Shown: positions 19,838 through 27,486 of the stretch, piece by piece
How the letters are laid out: each line of letters begins with the position of its first letter
Numbering within the stretch: the stretch's first letter is position 1
Assembly (NCBI GenBank): GCA_029946105.1
Contig: JAQSDW010000074.1
Span: forward strand, 1-46,434
Direction of reading: 5' to 3'
DNA: 46,434 bases
DNA from: Reyranella sp.
GTDB lineage: Bacteria; Pseudomonadota; Alphaproteobacteria; Reyranellales; Reyranellaceae
The notes under the pieces: generated by a model
What the model saw: only the letters and a program-made list of their open reading frames with translations
Database searches by the model: none
Told to the model about the DNA's origin: nothing
Made by a program: the position numbers and the translations under genes

Positions 19838-20791
19838 TCAGCCTCGCTTGATGCGTGGATCGACCATGGTCTGGATGATGTCCACGGTGAGGTTGAGCAG
19901 CATGAAGAAGCCCGCCAGAACCAGGGTCGTGCCCTGCAGGATCGGCAGATCGCGGCGGAAGATGGCGCTGTTCAGGAGAAAGCCGGTGCCGGGCCAGGCG
20001 AAGACCGTCTCGATCAGGATCGAACCGCCGATCAGATTGCCGGCCTGCAATCCCATCACCGCGAGGCAGGTCGGGGCGGCATTCTTCAGCACATGGCGCA
20101 GGATCTGATCGTCGCGCAGGCCCTTGGCCTGCAGCGCGGTGACGAACTCCATGCTGAGCGTTTCCTTGACCGTCGAACGCACGGTGCGGGTAACGACGCC
20201 GAGCGGGATCACCGAGAGCGCGATGGTCGGCAGGATCATGTGCTTGAAGTGCGCCCAATCGGGGCGCCATCCCGTCGAGTTCTCCGGCCCGATCCCCATG
20301 GGCGGCAGGACGCCCATTTCGACCGAGAAGATGATCACCAGCACGATCGCCAGCCAGAAGTGCGGCACGCTCACGCCCATCAGCGAGATCATTGTGACCA
20401 AACGGTCGACGATCCGAGATTTGGCGTAGGCCGCCGAAGTGCCGAGGAAGACGGCGAGGGAAAAGGCGAAGATTGTGGCGGCAATGGCCAGGATGATCGT
20501 GTTGCCGAAGGCCGATGCCACCTCCGTCGCCACCGGCCGACCCGTCCCGATCGAGGTGCCGAGATCGCCGGTCAGGGTGACGGTGAGCCAGCGGAAATAT
20601 TGCACCGGCAACGGCTTGTCGAAGCCGTAGTACTCCTTGAGCTTGTCGACCACTTCCTTGGGCGCATCAGGTGGGACGATGGCCGAGATCGGGTCGCCCG
20701 GCGCCAGATGCACCAGCGCGAAGACGAGCAGAGACACGCCGAAGGCGACCGGCACCAGGTAGAGCAGTCGTCGCAGCGCGTAGAGCAGCAT
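19838..20791 (-). CDS. dppB: Dipeptide/oligopeptide ABC transporter permease, DppB type
   Basis: 317 residues beginning MLLYALRRLLYLVPVAFGVS, the typical first span of DppB/OppB, followed by the periplasmic segment GDPISAIVPPDAPKEVV and the EAA-type loop EFVTALQAKGLRDDQILRHV. About six spans. Lies 4 bases upstream of dppC and 18 bases downstream of the binding-protein gene. Second gene of the operon. Confidence 0.93.
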   Translation of the reverse strand: MLLYALRRLLYLVPVAFGVSLLVFALVHLAPGDPISAIVPPDAPKEVVDKLKEYYGFDKPLPVQYFRWLTVTLTGDLGTSIGTGRPVATEVASAFGNTIILAIAATIFAFSLAVFLGTSAAYAKSRIVDRLVTMISLMGVSVPHFWLAIVLVIIFSVEMGVLPPMGIGPENSTGWRPDWAHFKHMILPTIALSVIPLGVVTRTVRSTVKETLSMEFVTALQAKGLRDDQILRHVLKNAAPTCLAVMGLQAGNLIGGSILIETVFAWPGTGFLLNSAIFRRDLPILQGTTLVLAGFFMLLNLTVDIIQTMVDPRIKRG

Positions 20792-20809
20792 GCCGCCCGT
20801 CCTTCGCTG

Positions 20810-22417
20810 TTACTTCGCCATCTCGATCGGCGTGAGATCCTGGAACCAGCTCTGGGCCTGCACGAAGCCCTTGACCTTGGGGCTCATGGCCCGCGGGTTG
20901 AGATCATGCGCGATGTAAACCCAGTAGGACTGGTCGACGATGTAGGTGTGCACGTCGGCCAGGGCCTTGGTTTGCGCCGCGCGCTCGAAGCTGGTGTGCG
21001 CCTTGTTGATCAACTCATCCAGCTTCGCGTCCTTCAGGAGGCCCCAGTTGGCCCCTTTCGGCGGGACATACTCACTGTGATAGAGACGCATGAAGGCCGA
21101 ATAGGGATCGACCGTGGCGCGGCTGATGTTGATGCCATTGGTGCTGGCCTTGGTCGAGGCGTCGCCGGTCACGGGCTGGAAGCCGAAAGTGACCAGGGCA
21201 TTCCACTCCATGACTTCGAACTGGGTATCGAAACCCACGGCGTTCAGGTTCTCCTGGACATACTCGTTCATCGGCAGCGGCAGCATCTGGCCCGAGCCCG
21301 AGGTCGAGATCGCGATCTTGATCTTGGGCTTCTTGGTTGCGCTGTAGCCGGCCTCGGCAAGAAGCTTCTTGGCCGCTTCGGGGTCGTACTTGATGTCGAA
21401 GGTGGGCGAACCGAACCAGGGATGGCCGGGGTAGACCGCGCCCTTGGACTCGATCATCAGGCCACCCAGCAACTTGCTGAGGCCGGCACGATCGATGGCG
21501 AGGTTGGCGGCCTTGCGCACGCGGATGTCGGTGAAGGGTGAACCTTCGACCATGCTGGGCTGGTAGGCCCAGTTGTGCGGATACTTGTTGGTGACGATCG
21601 TCATCCCGCCTTGCTTGAGACGCGGAATGGCATCGGGCGCCGGGACCTCGATCCAGTCGACCTGGCCCGCCAGCAGCGCGGCCGTGCGGGTCGCTGCTTC
21701 CGGCATCGGGAACAGCAGGACCTTGTCGAGCTTGGGTACGCGATTCTTGTCCCAATAGCCGTCGAAGCGCGACAGCTCGAGACGCTCGCGCGGTACCATG
21801 CGGTCGACCTTGAACGGGCCGGTACCGACGGGCTGCACGGCAACCTTTACCCAGTCCTTGCCCTGCTTCTCCCAGTTCGTGGGGCTCGAATAGAAGATGT
21901 AGGACATGTCGTAGGGAAAGAGCGCGTTCACGACGCGGGTCGTGAGTTCGACCGAGTACTTGTCGACAGCCTTCCAGCCGACCAGCGTCGGGACGCGGCC
22001 TCGCGCCTGCGCGGCCTGCTTGGGATCGAACTGGGGCGACTTGTCGTTCAGGATCTTTTCGAGGTTCCAGACCACCACGGCTGAATCGAAGTCCGAGCCG
22101 TCATGGAATTTGACGCCTTCGCGCAACTTGAAGACCCACTTGGTCGGCTCGCCTTCGACTGGCGCCCAGGTCAAAGCGAGGCCGGGGCGGATATCGGCAA
22201 TGGTGTCGGACTTGGAGAGGTCCCAGTTCACCAGCGCGTCGTAGATCGTGTAGCCCGCGAACCGGAAGCCCTCGAAGCCTTGATCCGGCTGACCGGTCGT
22301 CAATGGGATGTCGGCGGCTGTCATGCCAATGCGCAGAGTGCCCTGGGAGAAGGCAGGCATCGCAGTCGCTGCGAAGACACCGAGGCCGATGGCGGCAACT
22401 CGAAGGCGTTTGAACAT
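20810..22417 (-). CDS. dppA: Family 5 extracellular solute-binding protein (DppA-like)
   Basis: 535 residues. A Sec signal peptide covers about the first 25 residues (basic start, hydrophobic core, cleavage after PAFSQ). The mature protein shows the family 5 signature around EPTKWVFKLREGVKFHDGSDF, and later QPVGTGPFKVDRMVPRERLE. This is the periplasmic receptor for peptides, nickel or other oligomers. First gene of the operon; GAGGAG lies 6 bases before the ATG. The region 22418-22553 divides it from the divergent amidase cluster, suggesting a shared control region. Confidence 0.93.
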   Translation of the reverse strand: MFKRLRVAAIGLGVFAATAMPAFSQGTLRIGMTAADIPLTTGQPDQGFEGFRFAGYTIYDALVNWDLSKSDTIADIRPGLALTWAPVEGEPTKWVFKLREGVKFHDGSDFDSAVVVWNLEKILNDKSPQFDPKQAAQARGRVPTLVGWKAVDKYSVELTTRVVNALFPYDMSYIFYSSPTNWEKQGKDWVKVAVQPVGTGPFKVDRMVPRERLELSRFDGYWDKNRVPKLDKVLLFPMPEAATRTAALLAGQVDWIEVPAPDAIPRLKQGGMTIVTNKYPHNWAYQPSMVEGSPFTDIRVRKAANLAIDRAGLSKLLGGLMIESKGAVYPGHPWFGSPTFDIKYDPEAAKKLLAEAGYSATKKPKIKIAISTSGSGQMLPLPMNEYVQENLNAVGFDTQFEVMEWNALVTFGFQPVTGDASTKASTNGINISRATVDPYSAFMRLYHSEYVPPKGANWGLLKDAKLDELINKAHTSFERAAQTKALADVHTYIVDQSYWVYIAHDLNPRAMSPKVKGFVQAQSWFQDLTPIEMAK

Positions 22418-22553
22418 TTACTGCTCCTCAGTTCGGCGTCCATGCGGGAGGCTGTCGCGGTCTACTCATGCAAGCGGCAAGCCAATGCCCGCGCGACCGG
22501 TTTGCGAAGGACGCGGCATGTCGATTGCATGTCCACTCACGCGGAGGAGTTGC

Positions 22554-22748
22554 ATGACATCATCTGGGAAGGCACCAACGCTCGATGAATTTCGCGCGCG
22601 CGCTACGCTGACAGGCCTTACCTTGACCGAAGAGGACATAGGCCACCTGCACAAGGGCTATGTCGGATTGCTCGGTTTGATGGAGCGCATCCCCCAGCGC
22701 TGGGCCTGGGCTGCGGAACCGCCGCTCGTTTTTCGCGCCGACGAGTAG
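22554..22748 (+). CDS. Small GatC/AtzG-like (DUF4089-type) amidase partner
   Basis: 64 residues from an ATG with a strong GGAGGAG 6 bases upstream. The pattern TLDEFRARATLTGLTLTEED followed by a long helix and a short tail (EPPLVFRADE) resembles AtzG and other short GatC-like proteins, which wrap around an amidase of the AtzE/GatA type. Its stop is 9 bases before the amidase start, in keeping with such a pair. The assignment rests on size, helix pattern and neighbour. Confidence 0.65.
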   Translation: MTSSGKAPTLDEFRARATLTGLTLTEEDIGHLHKGYVGLLGLMERIPQRWAWAAEPPLVFRADE

Positions 22749-22757
22749 GAGCGCGAC

Positions 22758-24168
22758 ATGACTGATCTCACGACGAGCGATCTCACGACGCTGGGCATCG
22801 CCGAGGCCGGACGCCGGATGGCGCGCGGCGAACTCACATCGACCGCACTGACCGAGGCCTTCCTCGCTCGCATCGCCACGGTCGATCACAGGATTGCGAG
22901 CTACGTCACCCTCACCGCCGACCAGGCGCTGAACGCCGCGCGCCAGGCGGACATGGAGATGGCTGGCGGCCTGCGGCGCGGGCCGCTGCACGGCATTCCG
23001 CTGGCATTGAAGGACATCTACGAGACGGCCGGCGTGAAGACGACCGGCCATTCGCATCTCAAGGTCGACTATGTCCCCGCGATCGATGCCGCCTCGGTGC
23101 GCAAGCTCAAGGAGGCCGGCGCGGTCATGCTGGGCAAGCTCGGCACCCACGAATTCGCCAACGGCGCGATGACGCCGGACCAGCCGTTCCCACCCGTCCT
23201 CAATCCGTGGAACCCGAAGTATCAGCCGGGCGGCTCGTCGAGCGGCTCGGGCGCCGCTGTCGCCGCCGCGCTCTGCATGGGGGCGATGGGCTCCGACACC
23301 GGTGGCTCGATTCGCAATCCCGCGGGCTACTGCGCCACCGCCGGCATCAAGCCGACCTATGGGCTGGTCAGCCGTTGCGGCATCTTCCCGCTCGCCTTCA
23401 GCCTCGACACGGCCGGTCCGCTTGCCTGGACGACCGAGGACTGCGCGCTGATCCTGGGCGCCCTCGCGGGCCACGATCCCAACGACCAGGGCTCGGCCAA
23501 GACGGAGAAGGTCGACTATGGAGCTGCGGCGCAGCGCCCCATCAAGGGCATGCGCATCGCCCTGGCGCGGAGCTGGTACGAAGGCCCCGACGGCAAGCTG
23601 TCGCCCGAGATGGCCAAGGGCATGGACGACGCGGTGCGCGTGTTCCGCGACCTCGGCGCCATCGTCGACGAAGTCACCTTCCCCGACATCCGCGACTATC
23701 ACATCTGCGGCCGCGTCATCATCACCACCGAGGCGCATGCCATCCACCGCCGCGACGTGATCGAACGGCCGGAAAAATTCGGCTACACGACACGGCGGCG
23801 CTTCCAGCTCGGTGCGTTCATTTCAGCCGAACAGTACATCTCCGCGCTCCGTTTGCGCCGCAAGCTGCACCAGGACACGCGAAGCCATGCGCGGCTACGA
23901 CCTGGTGATGACGGCCAACCATTGGGGCGCGCCGGAGATCTTCGAGGAGCCGCAGCCGGTCTTCCACTTCCTCGGCAAACCCTCGCTCACCATGCCGTTC
24001 AACGTCACCGGCCAGCCGGCGGCGACGGTGTGTTGCGGCTTCAGCGGCGACGGCCTTCCGCTCGCCTTCCAGCTCGCCGGCCGGGCCTTCGACGAGGCGA
24101 GCGTCTTTGCCGCCGGTGCCGCCTACGAACGCACAACGCCGTGGCGCGAGCGACGACCGCCAATTTGA
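22758..24168 (+). pseudogene. Amidase-signature enzyme (AtzE/GatA-like), frameshifted
   Basis: Residues 1 to about 374 read in one frame and hold the full catalytic apparatus: Lys in LALKDIYETAGV, cis-Ser region GGSSSGSGAAVAAAL, and nucleophile Ser in GSDTGGSIRNPAGY. Near 23877-23886 the frame breaks. The expected C-terminus (EAMRGYDLVMTANHWGAPEI through LPLAFQLAGRAFDE) continues in the +1 frame to a stop at 24168. A 2-base deletion in an ACGC/GAAGCC stretch would restore a protein of about 470 residues, the normal length. Without repair, a foreign C-terminal tail of about 100 residues is made. Either a recent pseudogene or a sequencing error. Its small partner gene next door is intact. Confidence 0.85.
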
Positions 24169-24184
24169 CCCCCGGGAGAACACG

Positions 24185-24238
24185 ATGAACGACCGCGACC
24201 ACAAGGTTTCGCGGCGTTCATGGCTCGCCGGCCTCTAG
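24185..24238 (+). pseudogene. Stub of a Tat-signal protein gene
   Basis: ATG at 24185 with GGGAGA 6 bases upstream opens a frame of only 17 codons ending SRRSWLAGL-stop. This is exactly how a twin-arginine signal peptide begins (basic region, S-R-R, then a hydrophobic start), but the gene is cut short. Its TAG shares CTAG with the stop of the convergent dehalogenase gene. Read as the remaining 5' end of an exported protein that once followed the amidase, perhaps lost by a deletion joining it to the dehalogenase. Confidence 0.55.
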
Positions 24239-24954
24239 CAGCCGATCTTCTTCGCGACCTCGATGATCGAGTGGCCGACAGCGTCCCATTCGCCGGTCGG
24301 CTTGAGATCGATCTTCTGCCCGGCACCATGCTCGCTGGGCCGCATCACGAAGCCCGTCGACAGGCCGCACTTCTGTGCCGCCAACAGGTCGCCGTTGTGG
24401 GCGGCCACCAGCATCACCTGGTGAGGCTTCAGGTACATGCTGCTGACCACGCCGAGATAGGCCTCCGGGTCAGGCTTGTAGTGGTGGAAGGTCTCGCCCG
24501 AGAAGCAGTGGTCCCAGGGAATGCCGGCGTTCTTGGCCATGTTGATCAGCAGCGCCACGTTGCCGTTGCTGAGCGTGGCCGTGACATACTTTTTCTTCAT
24601 CATGCCGATGCCCTCGACCGAGTCGGGCCACGGCCGGAGCTTGTGCCAGAGATGGGTGAATTCCCACGATCCCTCGTCGCCCGGATGCTTCAGGCCCCGC
24701 TTCTCGAGCAGCATCCCGAACGCTTCCCTGTGCAGGTCGTCGATGCGCGTCCACGGCAACTGGCCCTTGCGCACGCGCGCCATCTGCGGCTGGTAGAGCC
24801 CGCGCCAGTCGTCGGCGAAGCTCGTCCAGTCGGTGTCGATTCCGTACTTCTTGCCGAGCTTGGGCAGGTCTTCGATCAGGCTGCCGCGCCAATCCACCAC
24901 CGTCCCGAAGACGTCGAAGATGCAGACCTTCAGGTCCGAGAGATCCCTGCCCAT
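24235..24954 (-). CDS. Haloacid dehalogenase, type II (HAD superfamily)
   Basis: 239 residues from the ATG at 24954 (GGAGG 7 bases upstream). Motif I is FDVFGTVVDW with nucleophile Asp14, motif II TLSNGN, motif III Lys in HHYKPDPEAY, and motif IV VAAHNGDLLAAQKCGL with an Asp after Asn-Gly. This layout is the L-2-haloacid dehalogenase group, which hydrolyses 2-haloacids to hydroxyacids, though many members act on other substrates. Soluble and cytoplasmic. Its 3' end meets the Tat-signal stub; the C-terminus (EVAKKIGC) looks complete for the family. Confidence 0.88.
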   Translation of the reverse strand: MGRDLSDLKVCIFDVFGTVVDWRGSLIEDLPKLGKKYGIDTDWTSFADDWRGLYQPQMARVRKGQLPWTRIDDLHREAFGMLLEKRGLKHPGDEGSWEFTHLWHKLRPWPDSVEGIGMMKKKYVTATLSNGNVALLINMAKNAGIPWDHCFSGETFHHYKPDPEAYLGVVSSMYLKPHQVMLVAAHNGDLLAAQKCGLSTGFVMRPSEHGAGQKIDLKPTGEWDAVGHSIIEVAKKIGC

Positions 24955-25013
24955 TTCATTCCTCCGTTTGCCCCAGTGTGGCGTCCCGCGACGCGCTTGG
25001 GTAGTGTCGTCGT

Positions 25014-25607
25014 ATGGTCTGGAAAAACGACACGGTCGCAGGCACCGACGGCAAACCGCGATGCGGCTGGGCAAGCGCCGATCCACTCTACGAAAAATAC
25101 CACGACAAGGAGTGGGGGCGCCCGCTCAGGGACGACCGCGCCTTGTTCGAGCTGCTGACGCTCGAAGGTTGCCAGGCGGGACTTTCCTGGATCACTGTGC
25201 TGCGCAAGCGCGAGCACTACCGCAAGGTCTACGACGGCTTCGATGCGAGCAAGATCGCCCGCTACACGCCGGCCAAGCTCGCGAAGTTGCTGGCCGATCC
25301 CGGCATCATCCGCCACCGCGGCAAGATCGAGGCGAGCGTCGGCAACGCCCGCGCCTATCTCGAGATTCTGGAGCGCGAGAGCTCGTTCTCCAGGTTCCTG
25401 TGGAGCGTCGTCGACGGCAAACCCCGGAAGAACCGGCCAAAGAACCTGAAAGGCGTACCGGCGAAGACAGCGGAGAGCGACGCGCTCGCCAAGAAGCTCG
25501 CCAAGGCCGGCTTCAAGTTCGTCGGTTCCACCATCTGCTACGCCTTCATGCAGGCCTCGGGCATGGTCGACGACCATGTGGTCGGCTGCCACTGCGCCAA
25601 GGAGTAA
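25014..25607 (+). CDS. tag: DNA-3-methyladenine glycosylase I
   Basis: 197 residues. The zinc ligands of E. coli Tag (C4, H17, H175, C179) have spacing-matched counterparts: Cys17 and His30 (13 apart) and His188 and Cys192 (4 apart). The motifs CGWASADPLYEKYHDKEWG and LEGCQAGLSWITVLRKRE are typical. It removes 3-methyladenine from alkylated DNA. No clear Shine-Dalgarno site precedes the ATG. It is followed 2 bases later by the M81 peptidase gene, whose RBS lies in its 3' end. Confidence 0.95.
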   Translation: MVWKNDTVAGTDGKPRCGWASADPLYEKYHDKEWGRPLRDDRALFELLTLEGCQAGLSWITVLRKREHYRKVYDGFDASKIARYTPAKLAKLLADPGIIRHRGKIEASVGNARAYLEILERESSFSRFLWSVVDGKPRKNRPKNLKGVPAKTAESDALAKKLAKAGFKFVGSTICYAFMQASGMVDDHVVGCHCAKE

Positions 25608-25609
25608 AC

Positions 25610-27070
25610 GTGACCAAGCGTGTCTACATCGCGGCCCTCGGGACCGAGACCAACCAGTTCGTCCCCTTTCCGACTGGCCTGCGCGGCTATCAGGAGCACG
25701 GCATCTGGCGCGGCGACGCCACGAAGCATGAGCCGACCAACTTCACCGCGCCGCTGCATGTCTGGCGCAAGGAGACCGAGAAGCGCGGCTGGACCGTGAT
25801 CGAAGGCCTCGCGACCTTCGCCGCGCCCTCGGGCACGACGGTGCGCAAAGTCTACGAGGATTTCCGCGATGAGATCCTGGCCGGCGTGACGGCGGCCCTC
25901 CCCCTCGATGCCGTTCTGATCAACGTGCACGGCGCCATGGTGGCCGACGGCTACGACGACTGCGAAGGTGATCTTCTCTCGAAGATCCGCGCCATCGTCG
26001 GCCCCAAGGTCGCGATCGGCGCCGAGTTCGACCTGCATTGCCATCTGAGCGCCCTGATGCTCGACAGCGCCGACGTGCTGATCGGCTACAAGGAATACCC
26101 GCACACCGACACGATGGAGCGCGCCGCCGAGCTGTTCGCCATCATCGCCGACACGGCGGAGGGTAAGGTGAAGCCCGTCATGGCGCGCTACGACTGCCGC
26201 ATGATCGCGCAGTACCGGACCTCGGTGCCGCCGATCAACGAGTTCGTGGTCCGCATGAAATCGCTCGAGGGCAAGGGTGGCATCCTCTCGGTGTCGCTCA
26301 GCCACGGCTTTTCCTTCGCCGACGTGGAGGATGTCGGCACCCGCACCCTCGTGGTGGCCGATGGCGACATGGCGAAGGCGGAAAAACTCGCCAAGCAACT
26401 GGCCGGCGAGCTGTGGGACAACCGCGAACGCTATGCCACCAAGTATCTCACCGTCGCCGAGGCGATGGACCGCGCCGCCTCGCATAACCAGGGCCCGCTG
26501 GTGCTGGCCGACCGCGCCGACAATCCCGGCTCCGGCGCGCCGGGCGATTCGACCTTCGTGCTGAAGGCGCTGGTCGAGCGCGAGATCGGCCCCGCCCTGT
26601 TCGGCGTGATGTGGGACCCGATGGCCTTCCGCATCGCCGAGGAGGCGGGCGAGGGCGCGCGCATCCGCATGCGGCTGGGCGGCAAGTCGGGCGCGGTGAG
26701 CGGCGAGCCGGTCGATATAGACGTCACGGTGAAGAAGATCGCCCGCGGCGTGCGCCAGCCCTACGGGCCGGTGATGGTGCCGCTCGGCGACATGGCGCTG
26801 CTGTCATCGGAACATGTCGACATCGCGATCTGCACGCTGCGCACCCAGACCTTCCACGCCGATGCCTTCAAGGCGGTCGGCGCCGATCCCGCCGACTATC
26901 GCGTCGTGATCGTGAAGTCGGCGCAGCATTTCTATAACGGCTTCGTCGGCCTCGCGAAGGAGATCCTCTACGTCGCCTCGCCCGGCGCCGCCGACCCCGA
27001 CGTCACGCGCTGGCCCTACACCAAGCGCAAGACGCCGTTCTGGCCCAAGACCGCCGATCCCTGGAAGTAG
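25610..27070 (+). CDS. M81-family metallopeptidase (MlrC-like)
   Basis: 486 residues from GTG at 25610, with GGAG 5 bases upstream inside the end of tag. MlrC hallmarks: an early ALGTETNQFVPFPTG, VLINVHGAMVADGYDDCEGD, and the zinc-binding stretch GAEFDLHCHLSALML. MlrC (microcystinase C) completes degradation of the linearised cyclic peptide microcystin. The wider family occurs beside peptide transporters and amidases, as here, and its substrates are mostly unknown. The neighbouring dpp operon makes a role in peptide catabolism likely. No signal peptide, so cytoplasmic. Confidence 0.88.
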   Translation: MTKRVYIAALGTETNQFVPFPTGLRGYQEHGIWRGDATKHEPTNFTAPLHVWRKETEKRGWTVIEGLATFAAPSGTTVRKVYEDFRDEILAGVTAALPLDAVLINVHGAMVADGYDDCEGDLLSKIRAIVGPKVAIGAEFDLHCHLSALMLDSADVLIGYKEYPHTDTMERAAELFAIIADTAEGKVKPVMARYDCRMIAQYRTSVPPINEFVVRMKSLEGKGGILSVSLSHGFSFADVEDVGTRTLVVADGDMAKAEKLAKQLAGELWDNRERYATKYLTVAEAMDRAASHNQGPLVLADRADNPGSGAPGDSTFVLKALVEREIGPALFGVMWDPMAFRIAEEAGEGARIRMRLGGKSGAVSGEPVDIDVTVKKIARGVRQPYGPVMVPLGDMALLSSEHVDIAICTLRTQTFHADAFKAVGADPADYRVVIVKSAQHFYNGFVGLAKEILYVASPGAADPDVTRWPYTKRKTPFWPKTADPWK

Positions 27071-27083
27071 CCCGTACGGCCCC

Positions 27084-27146
27084 AATTGGTGGACACGAGT
27101 GGACAGTCGCGTGTAGCGCCTGTGTCCACCAATTCGTGTCCACTCG
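27084..27146. repeat. Two interlocked inverted repeats (A-B-A'-B')
   Basis: Arm A AATTGGTGGACAC (27084-27096) has its perfect complement A' at 27122-27134. Arm B CGAGTGGACA (27096-27105) has its perfect complement B' at 27137-27146. The order A-B-A'-B' cannot form two nested hairpins at once but suits an H-type pseudoknot if transcribed, or a recombinase/terminal-repeat site as DNA. The core GTGGACA occurs twice in each orientation. It sits exactly between the M81 peptidase stop and the immunity gene end, at the edge of the foreign cassette. No T-run follows. Confidence 0.75.
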
Positions 27147-27148
27147 CT

Positions 27149-27478
27149 TCAGCCAAACCAGCATATCGACTTGCCCAGAATCGGCTCGCCCTCCGCCTGC
27201 CATTCCCGGCGGATGTGCTCGACGATCTGGTCTTCGGTCATGCCCGTCCAGAAGTCGAGGCCGCGACCCTCCCCGAAACGACCCGCCCGAATGCCGTTCC
27301 GAAGAAGGAGGCGCACGATCTCGAGGCTGAGGCGCAAGATTTCGCCCTGAGCGACGCGATAGCCTCTCAAATCGCAGGGAATTTCGAACAGGCCAAACTC
27401 ATCGGGAACCTTCCGATGCCCCTCGATGTGCATGCTGGCAATCTCGTTCACGATCTCCTGCTCTCGTGCCTTATCCAT
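27149..27478 (-). CDS. Probable immunity protein
   Basis: 109 residues from the ATG at 27478 (AGGTGG 5 bases upstream; an ATG four codons earlier is less likely). Acidic, helical N-terminal half, then LRLSLEIVRLLLRNGIRAGRF, and a C-terminus ending in an aromatic patch (KSICWFG). No known family was recognised, but small size, acidity and a W/F-rich end are common in immunity proteins. It starts 9 bases after the stop of the large toxin-like protein, the arrangement of polymorphic toxin-immunity pairs. Base composition is less GC-rich than the neighbours. Confidence 0.6.
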   Translation of the reverse strand: MDKAREQEIVNEIASMHIEGHRKVPDEFGLFEIPCDLRGYRVAQGEILRLSLEIVRLLLRNGIRAGRFGEGRGLDFWTGMTEDQIVEHIRREWQAEGEPILGKSICWFG

Positions 27479-27486
27479 GACCCACC

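Noticed and set aside
19793..21541. Plus-strand frame of 582 codons across dppB/dppA
   Set aside because: Antisense to three operon genes with clear families.
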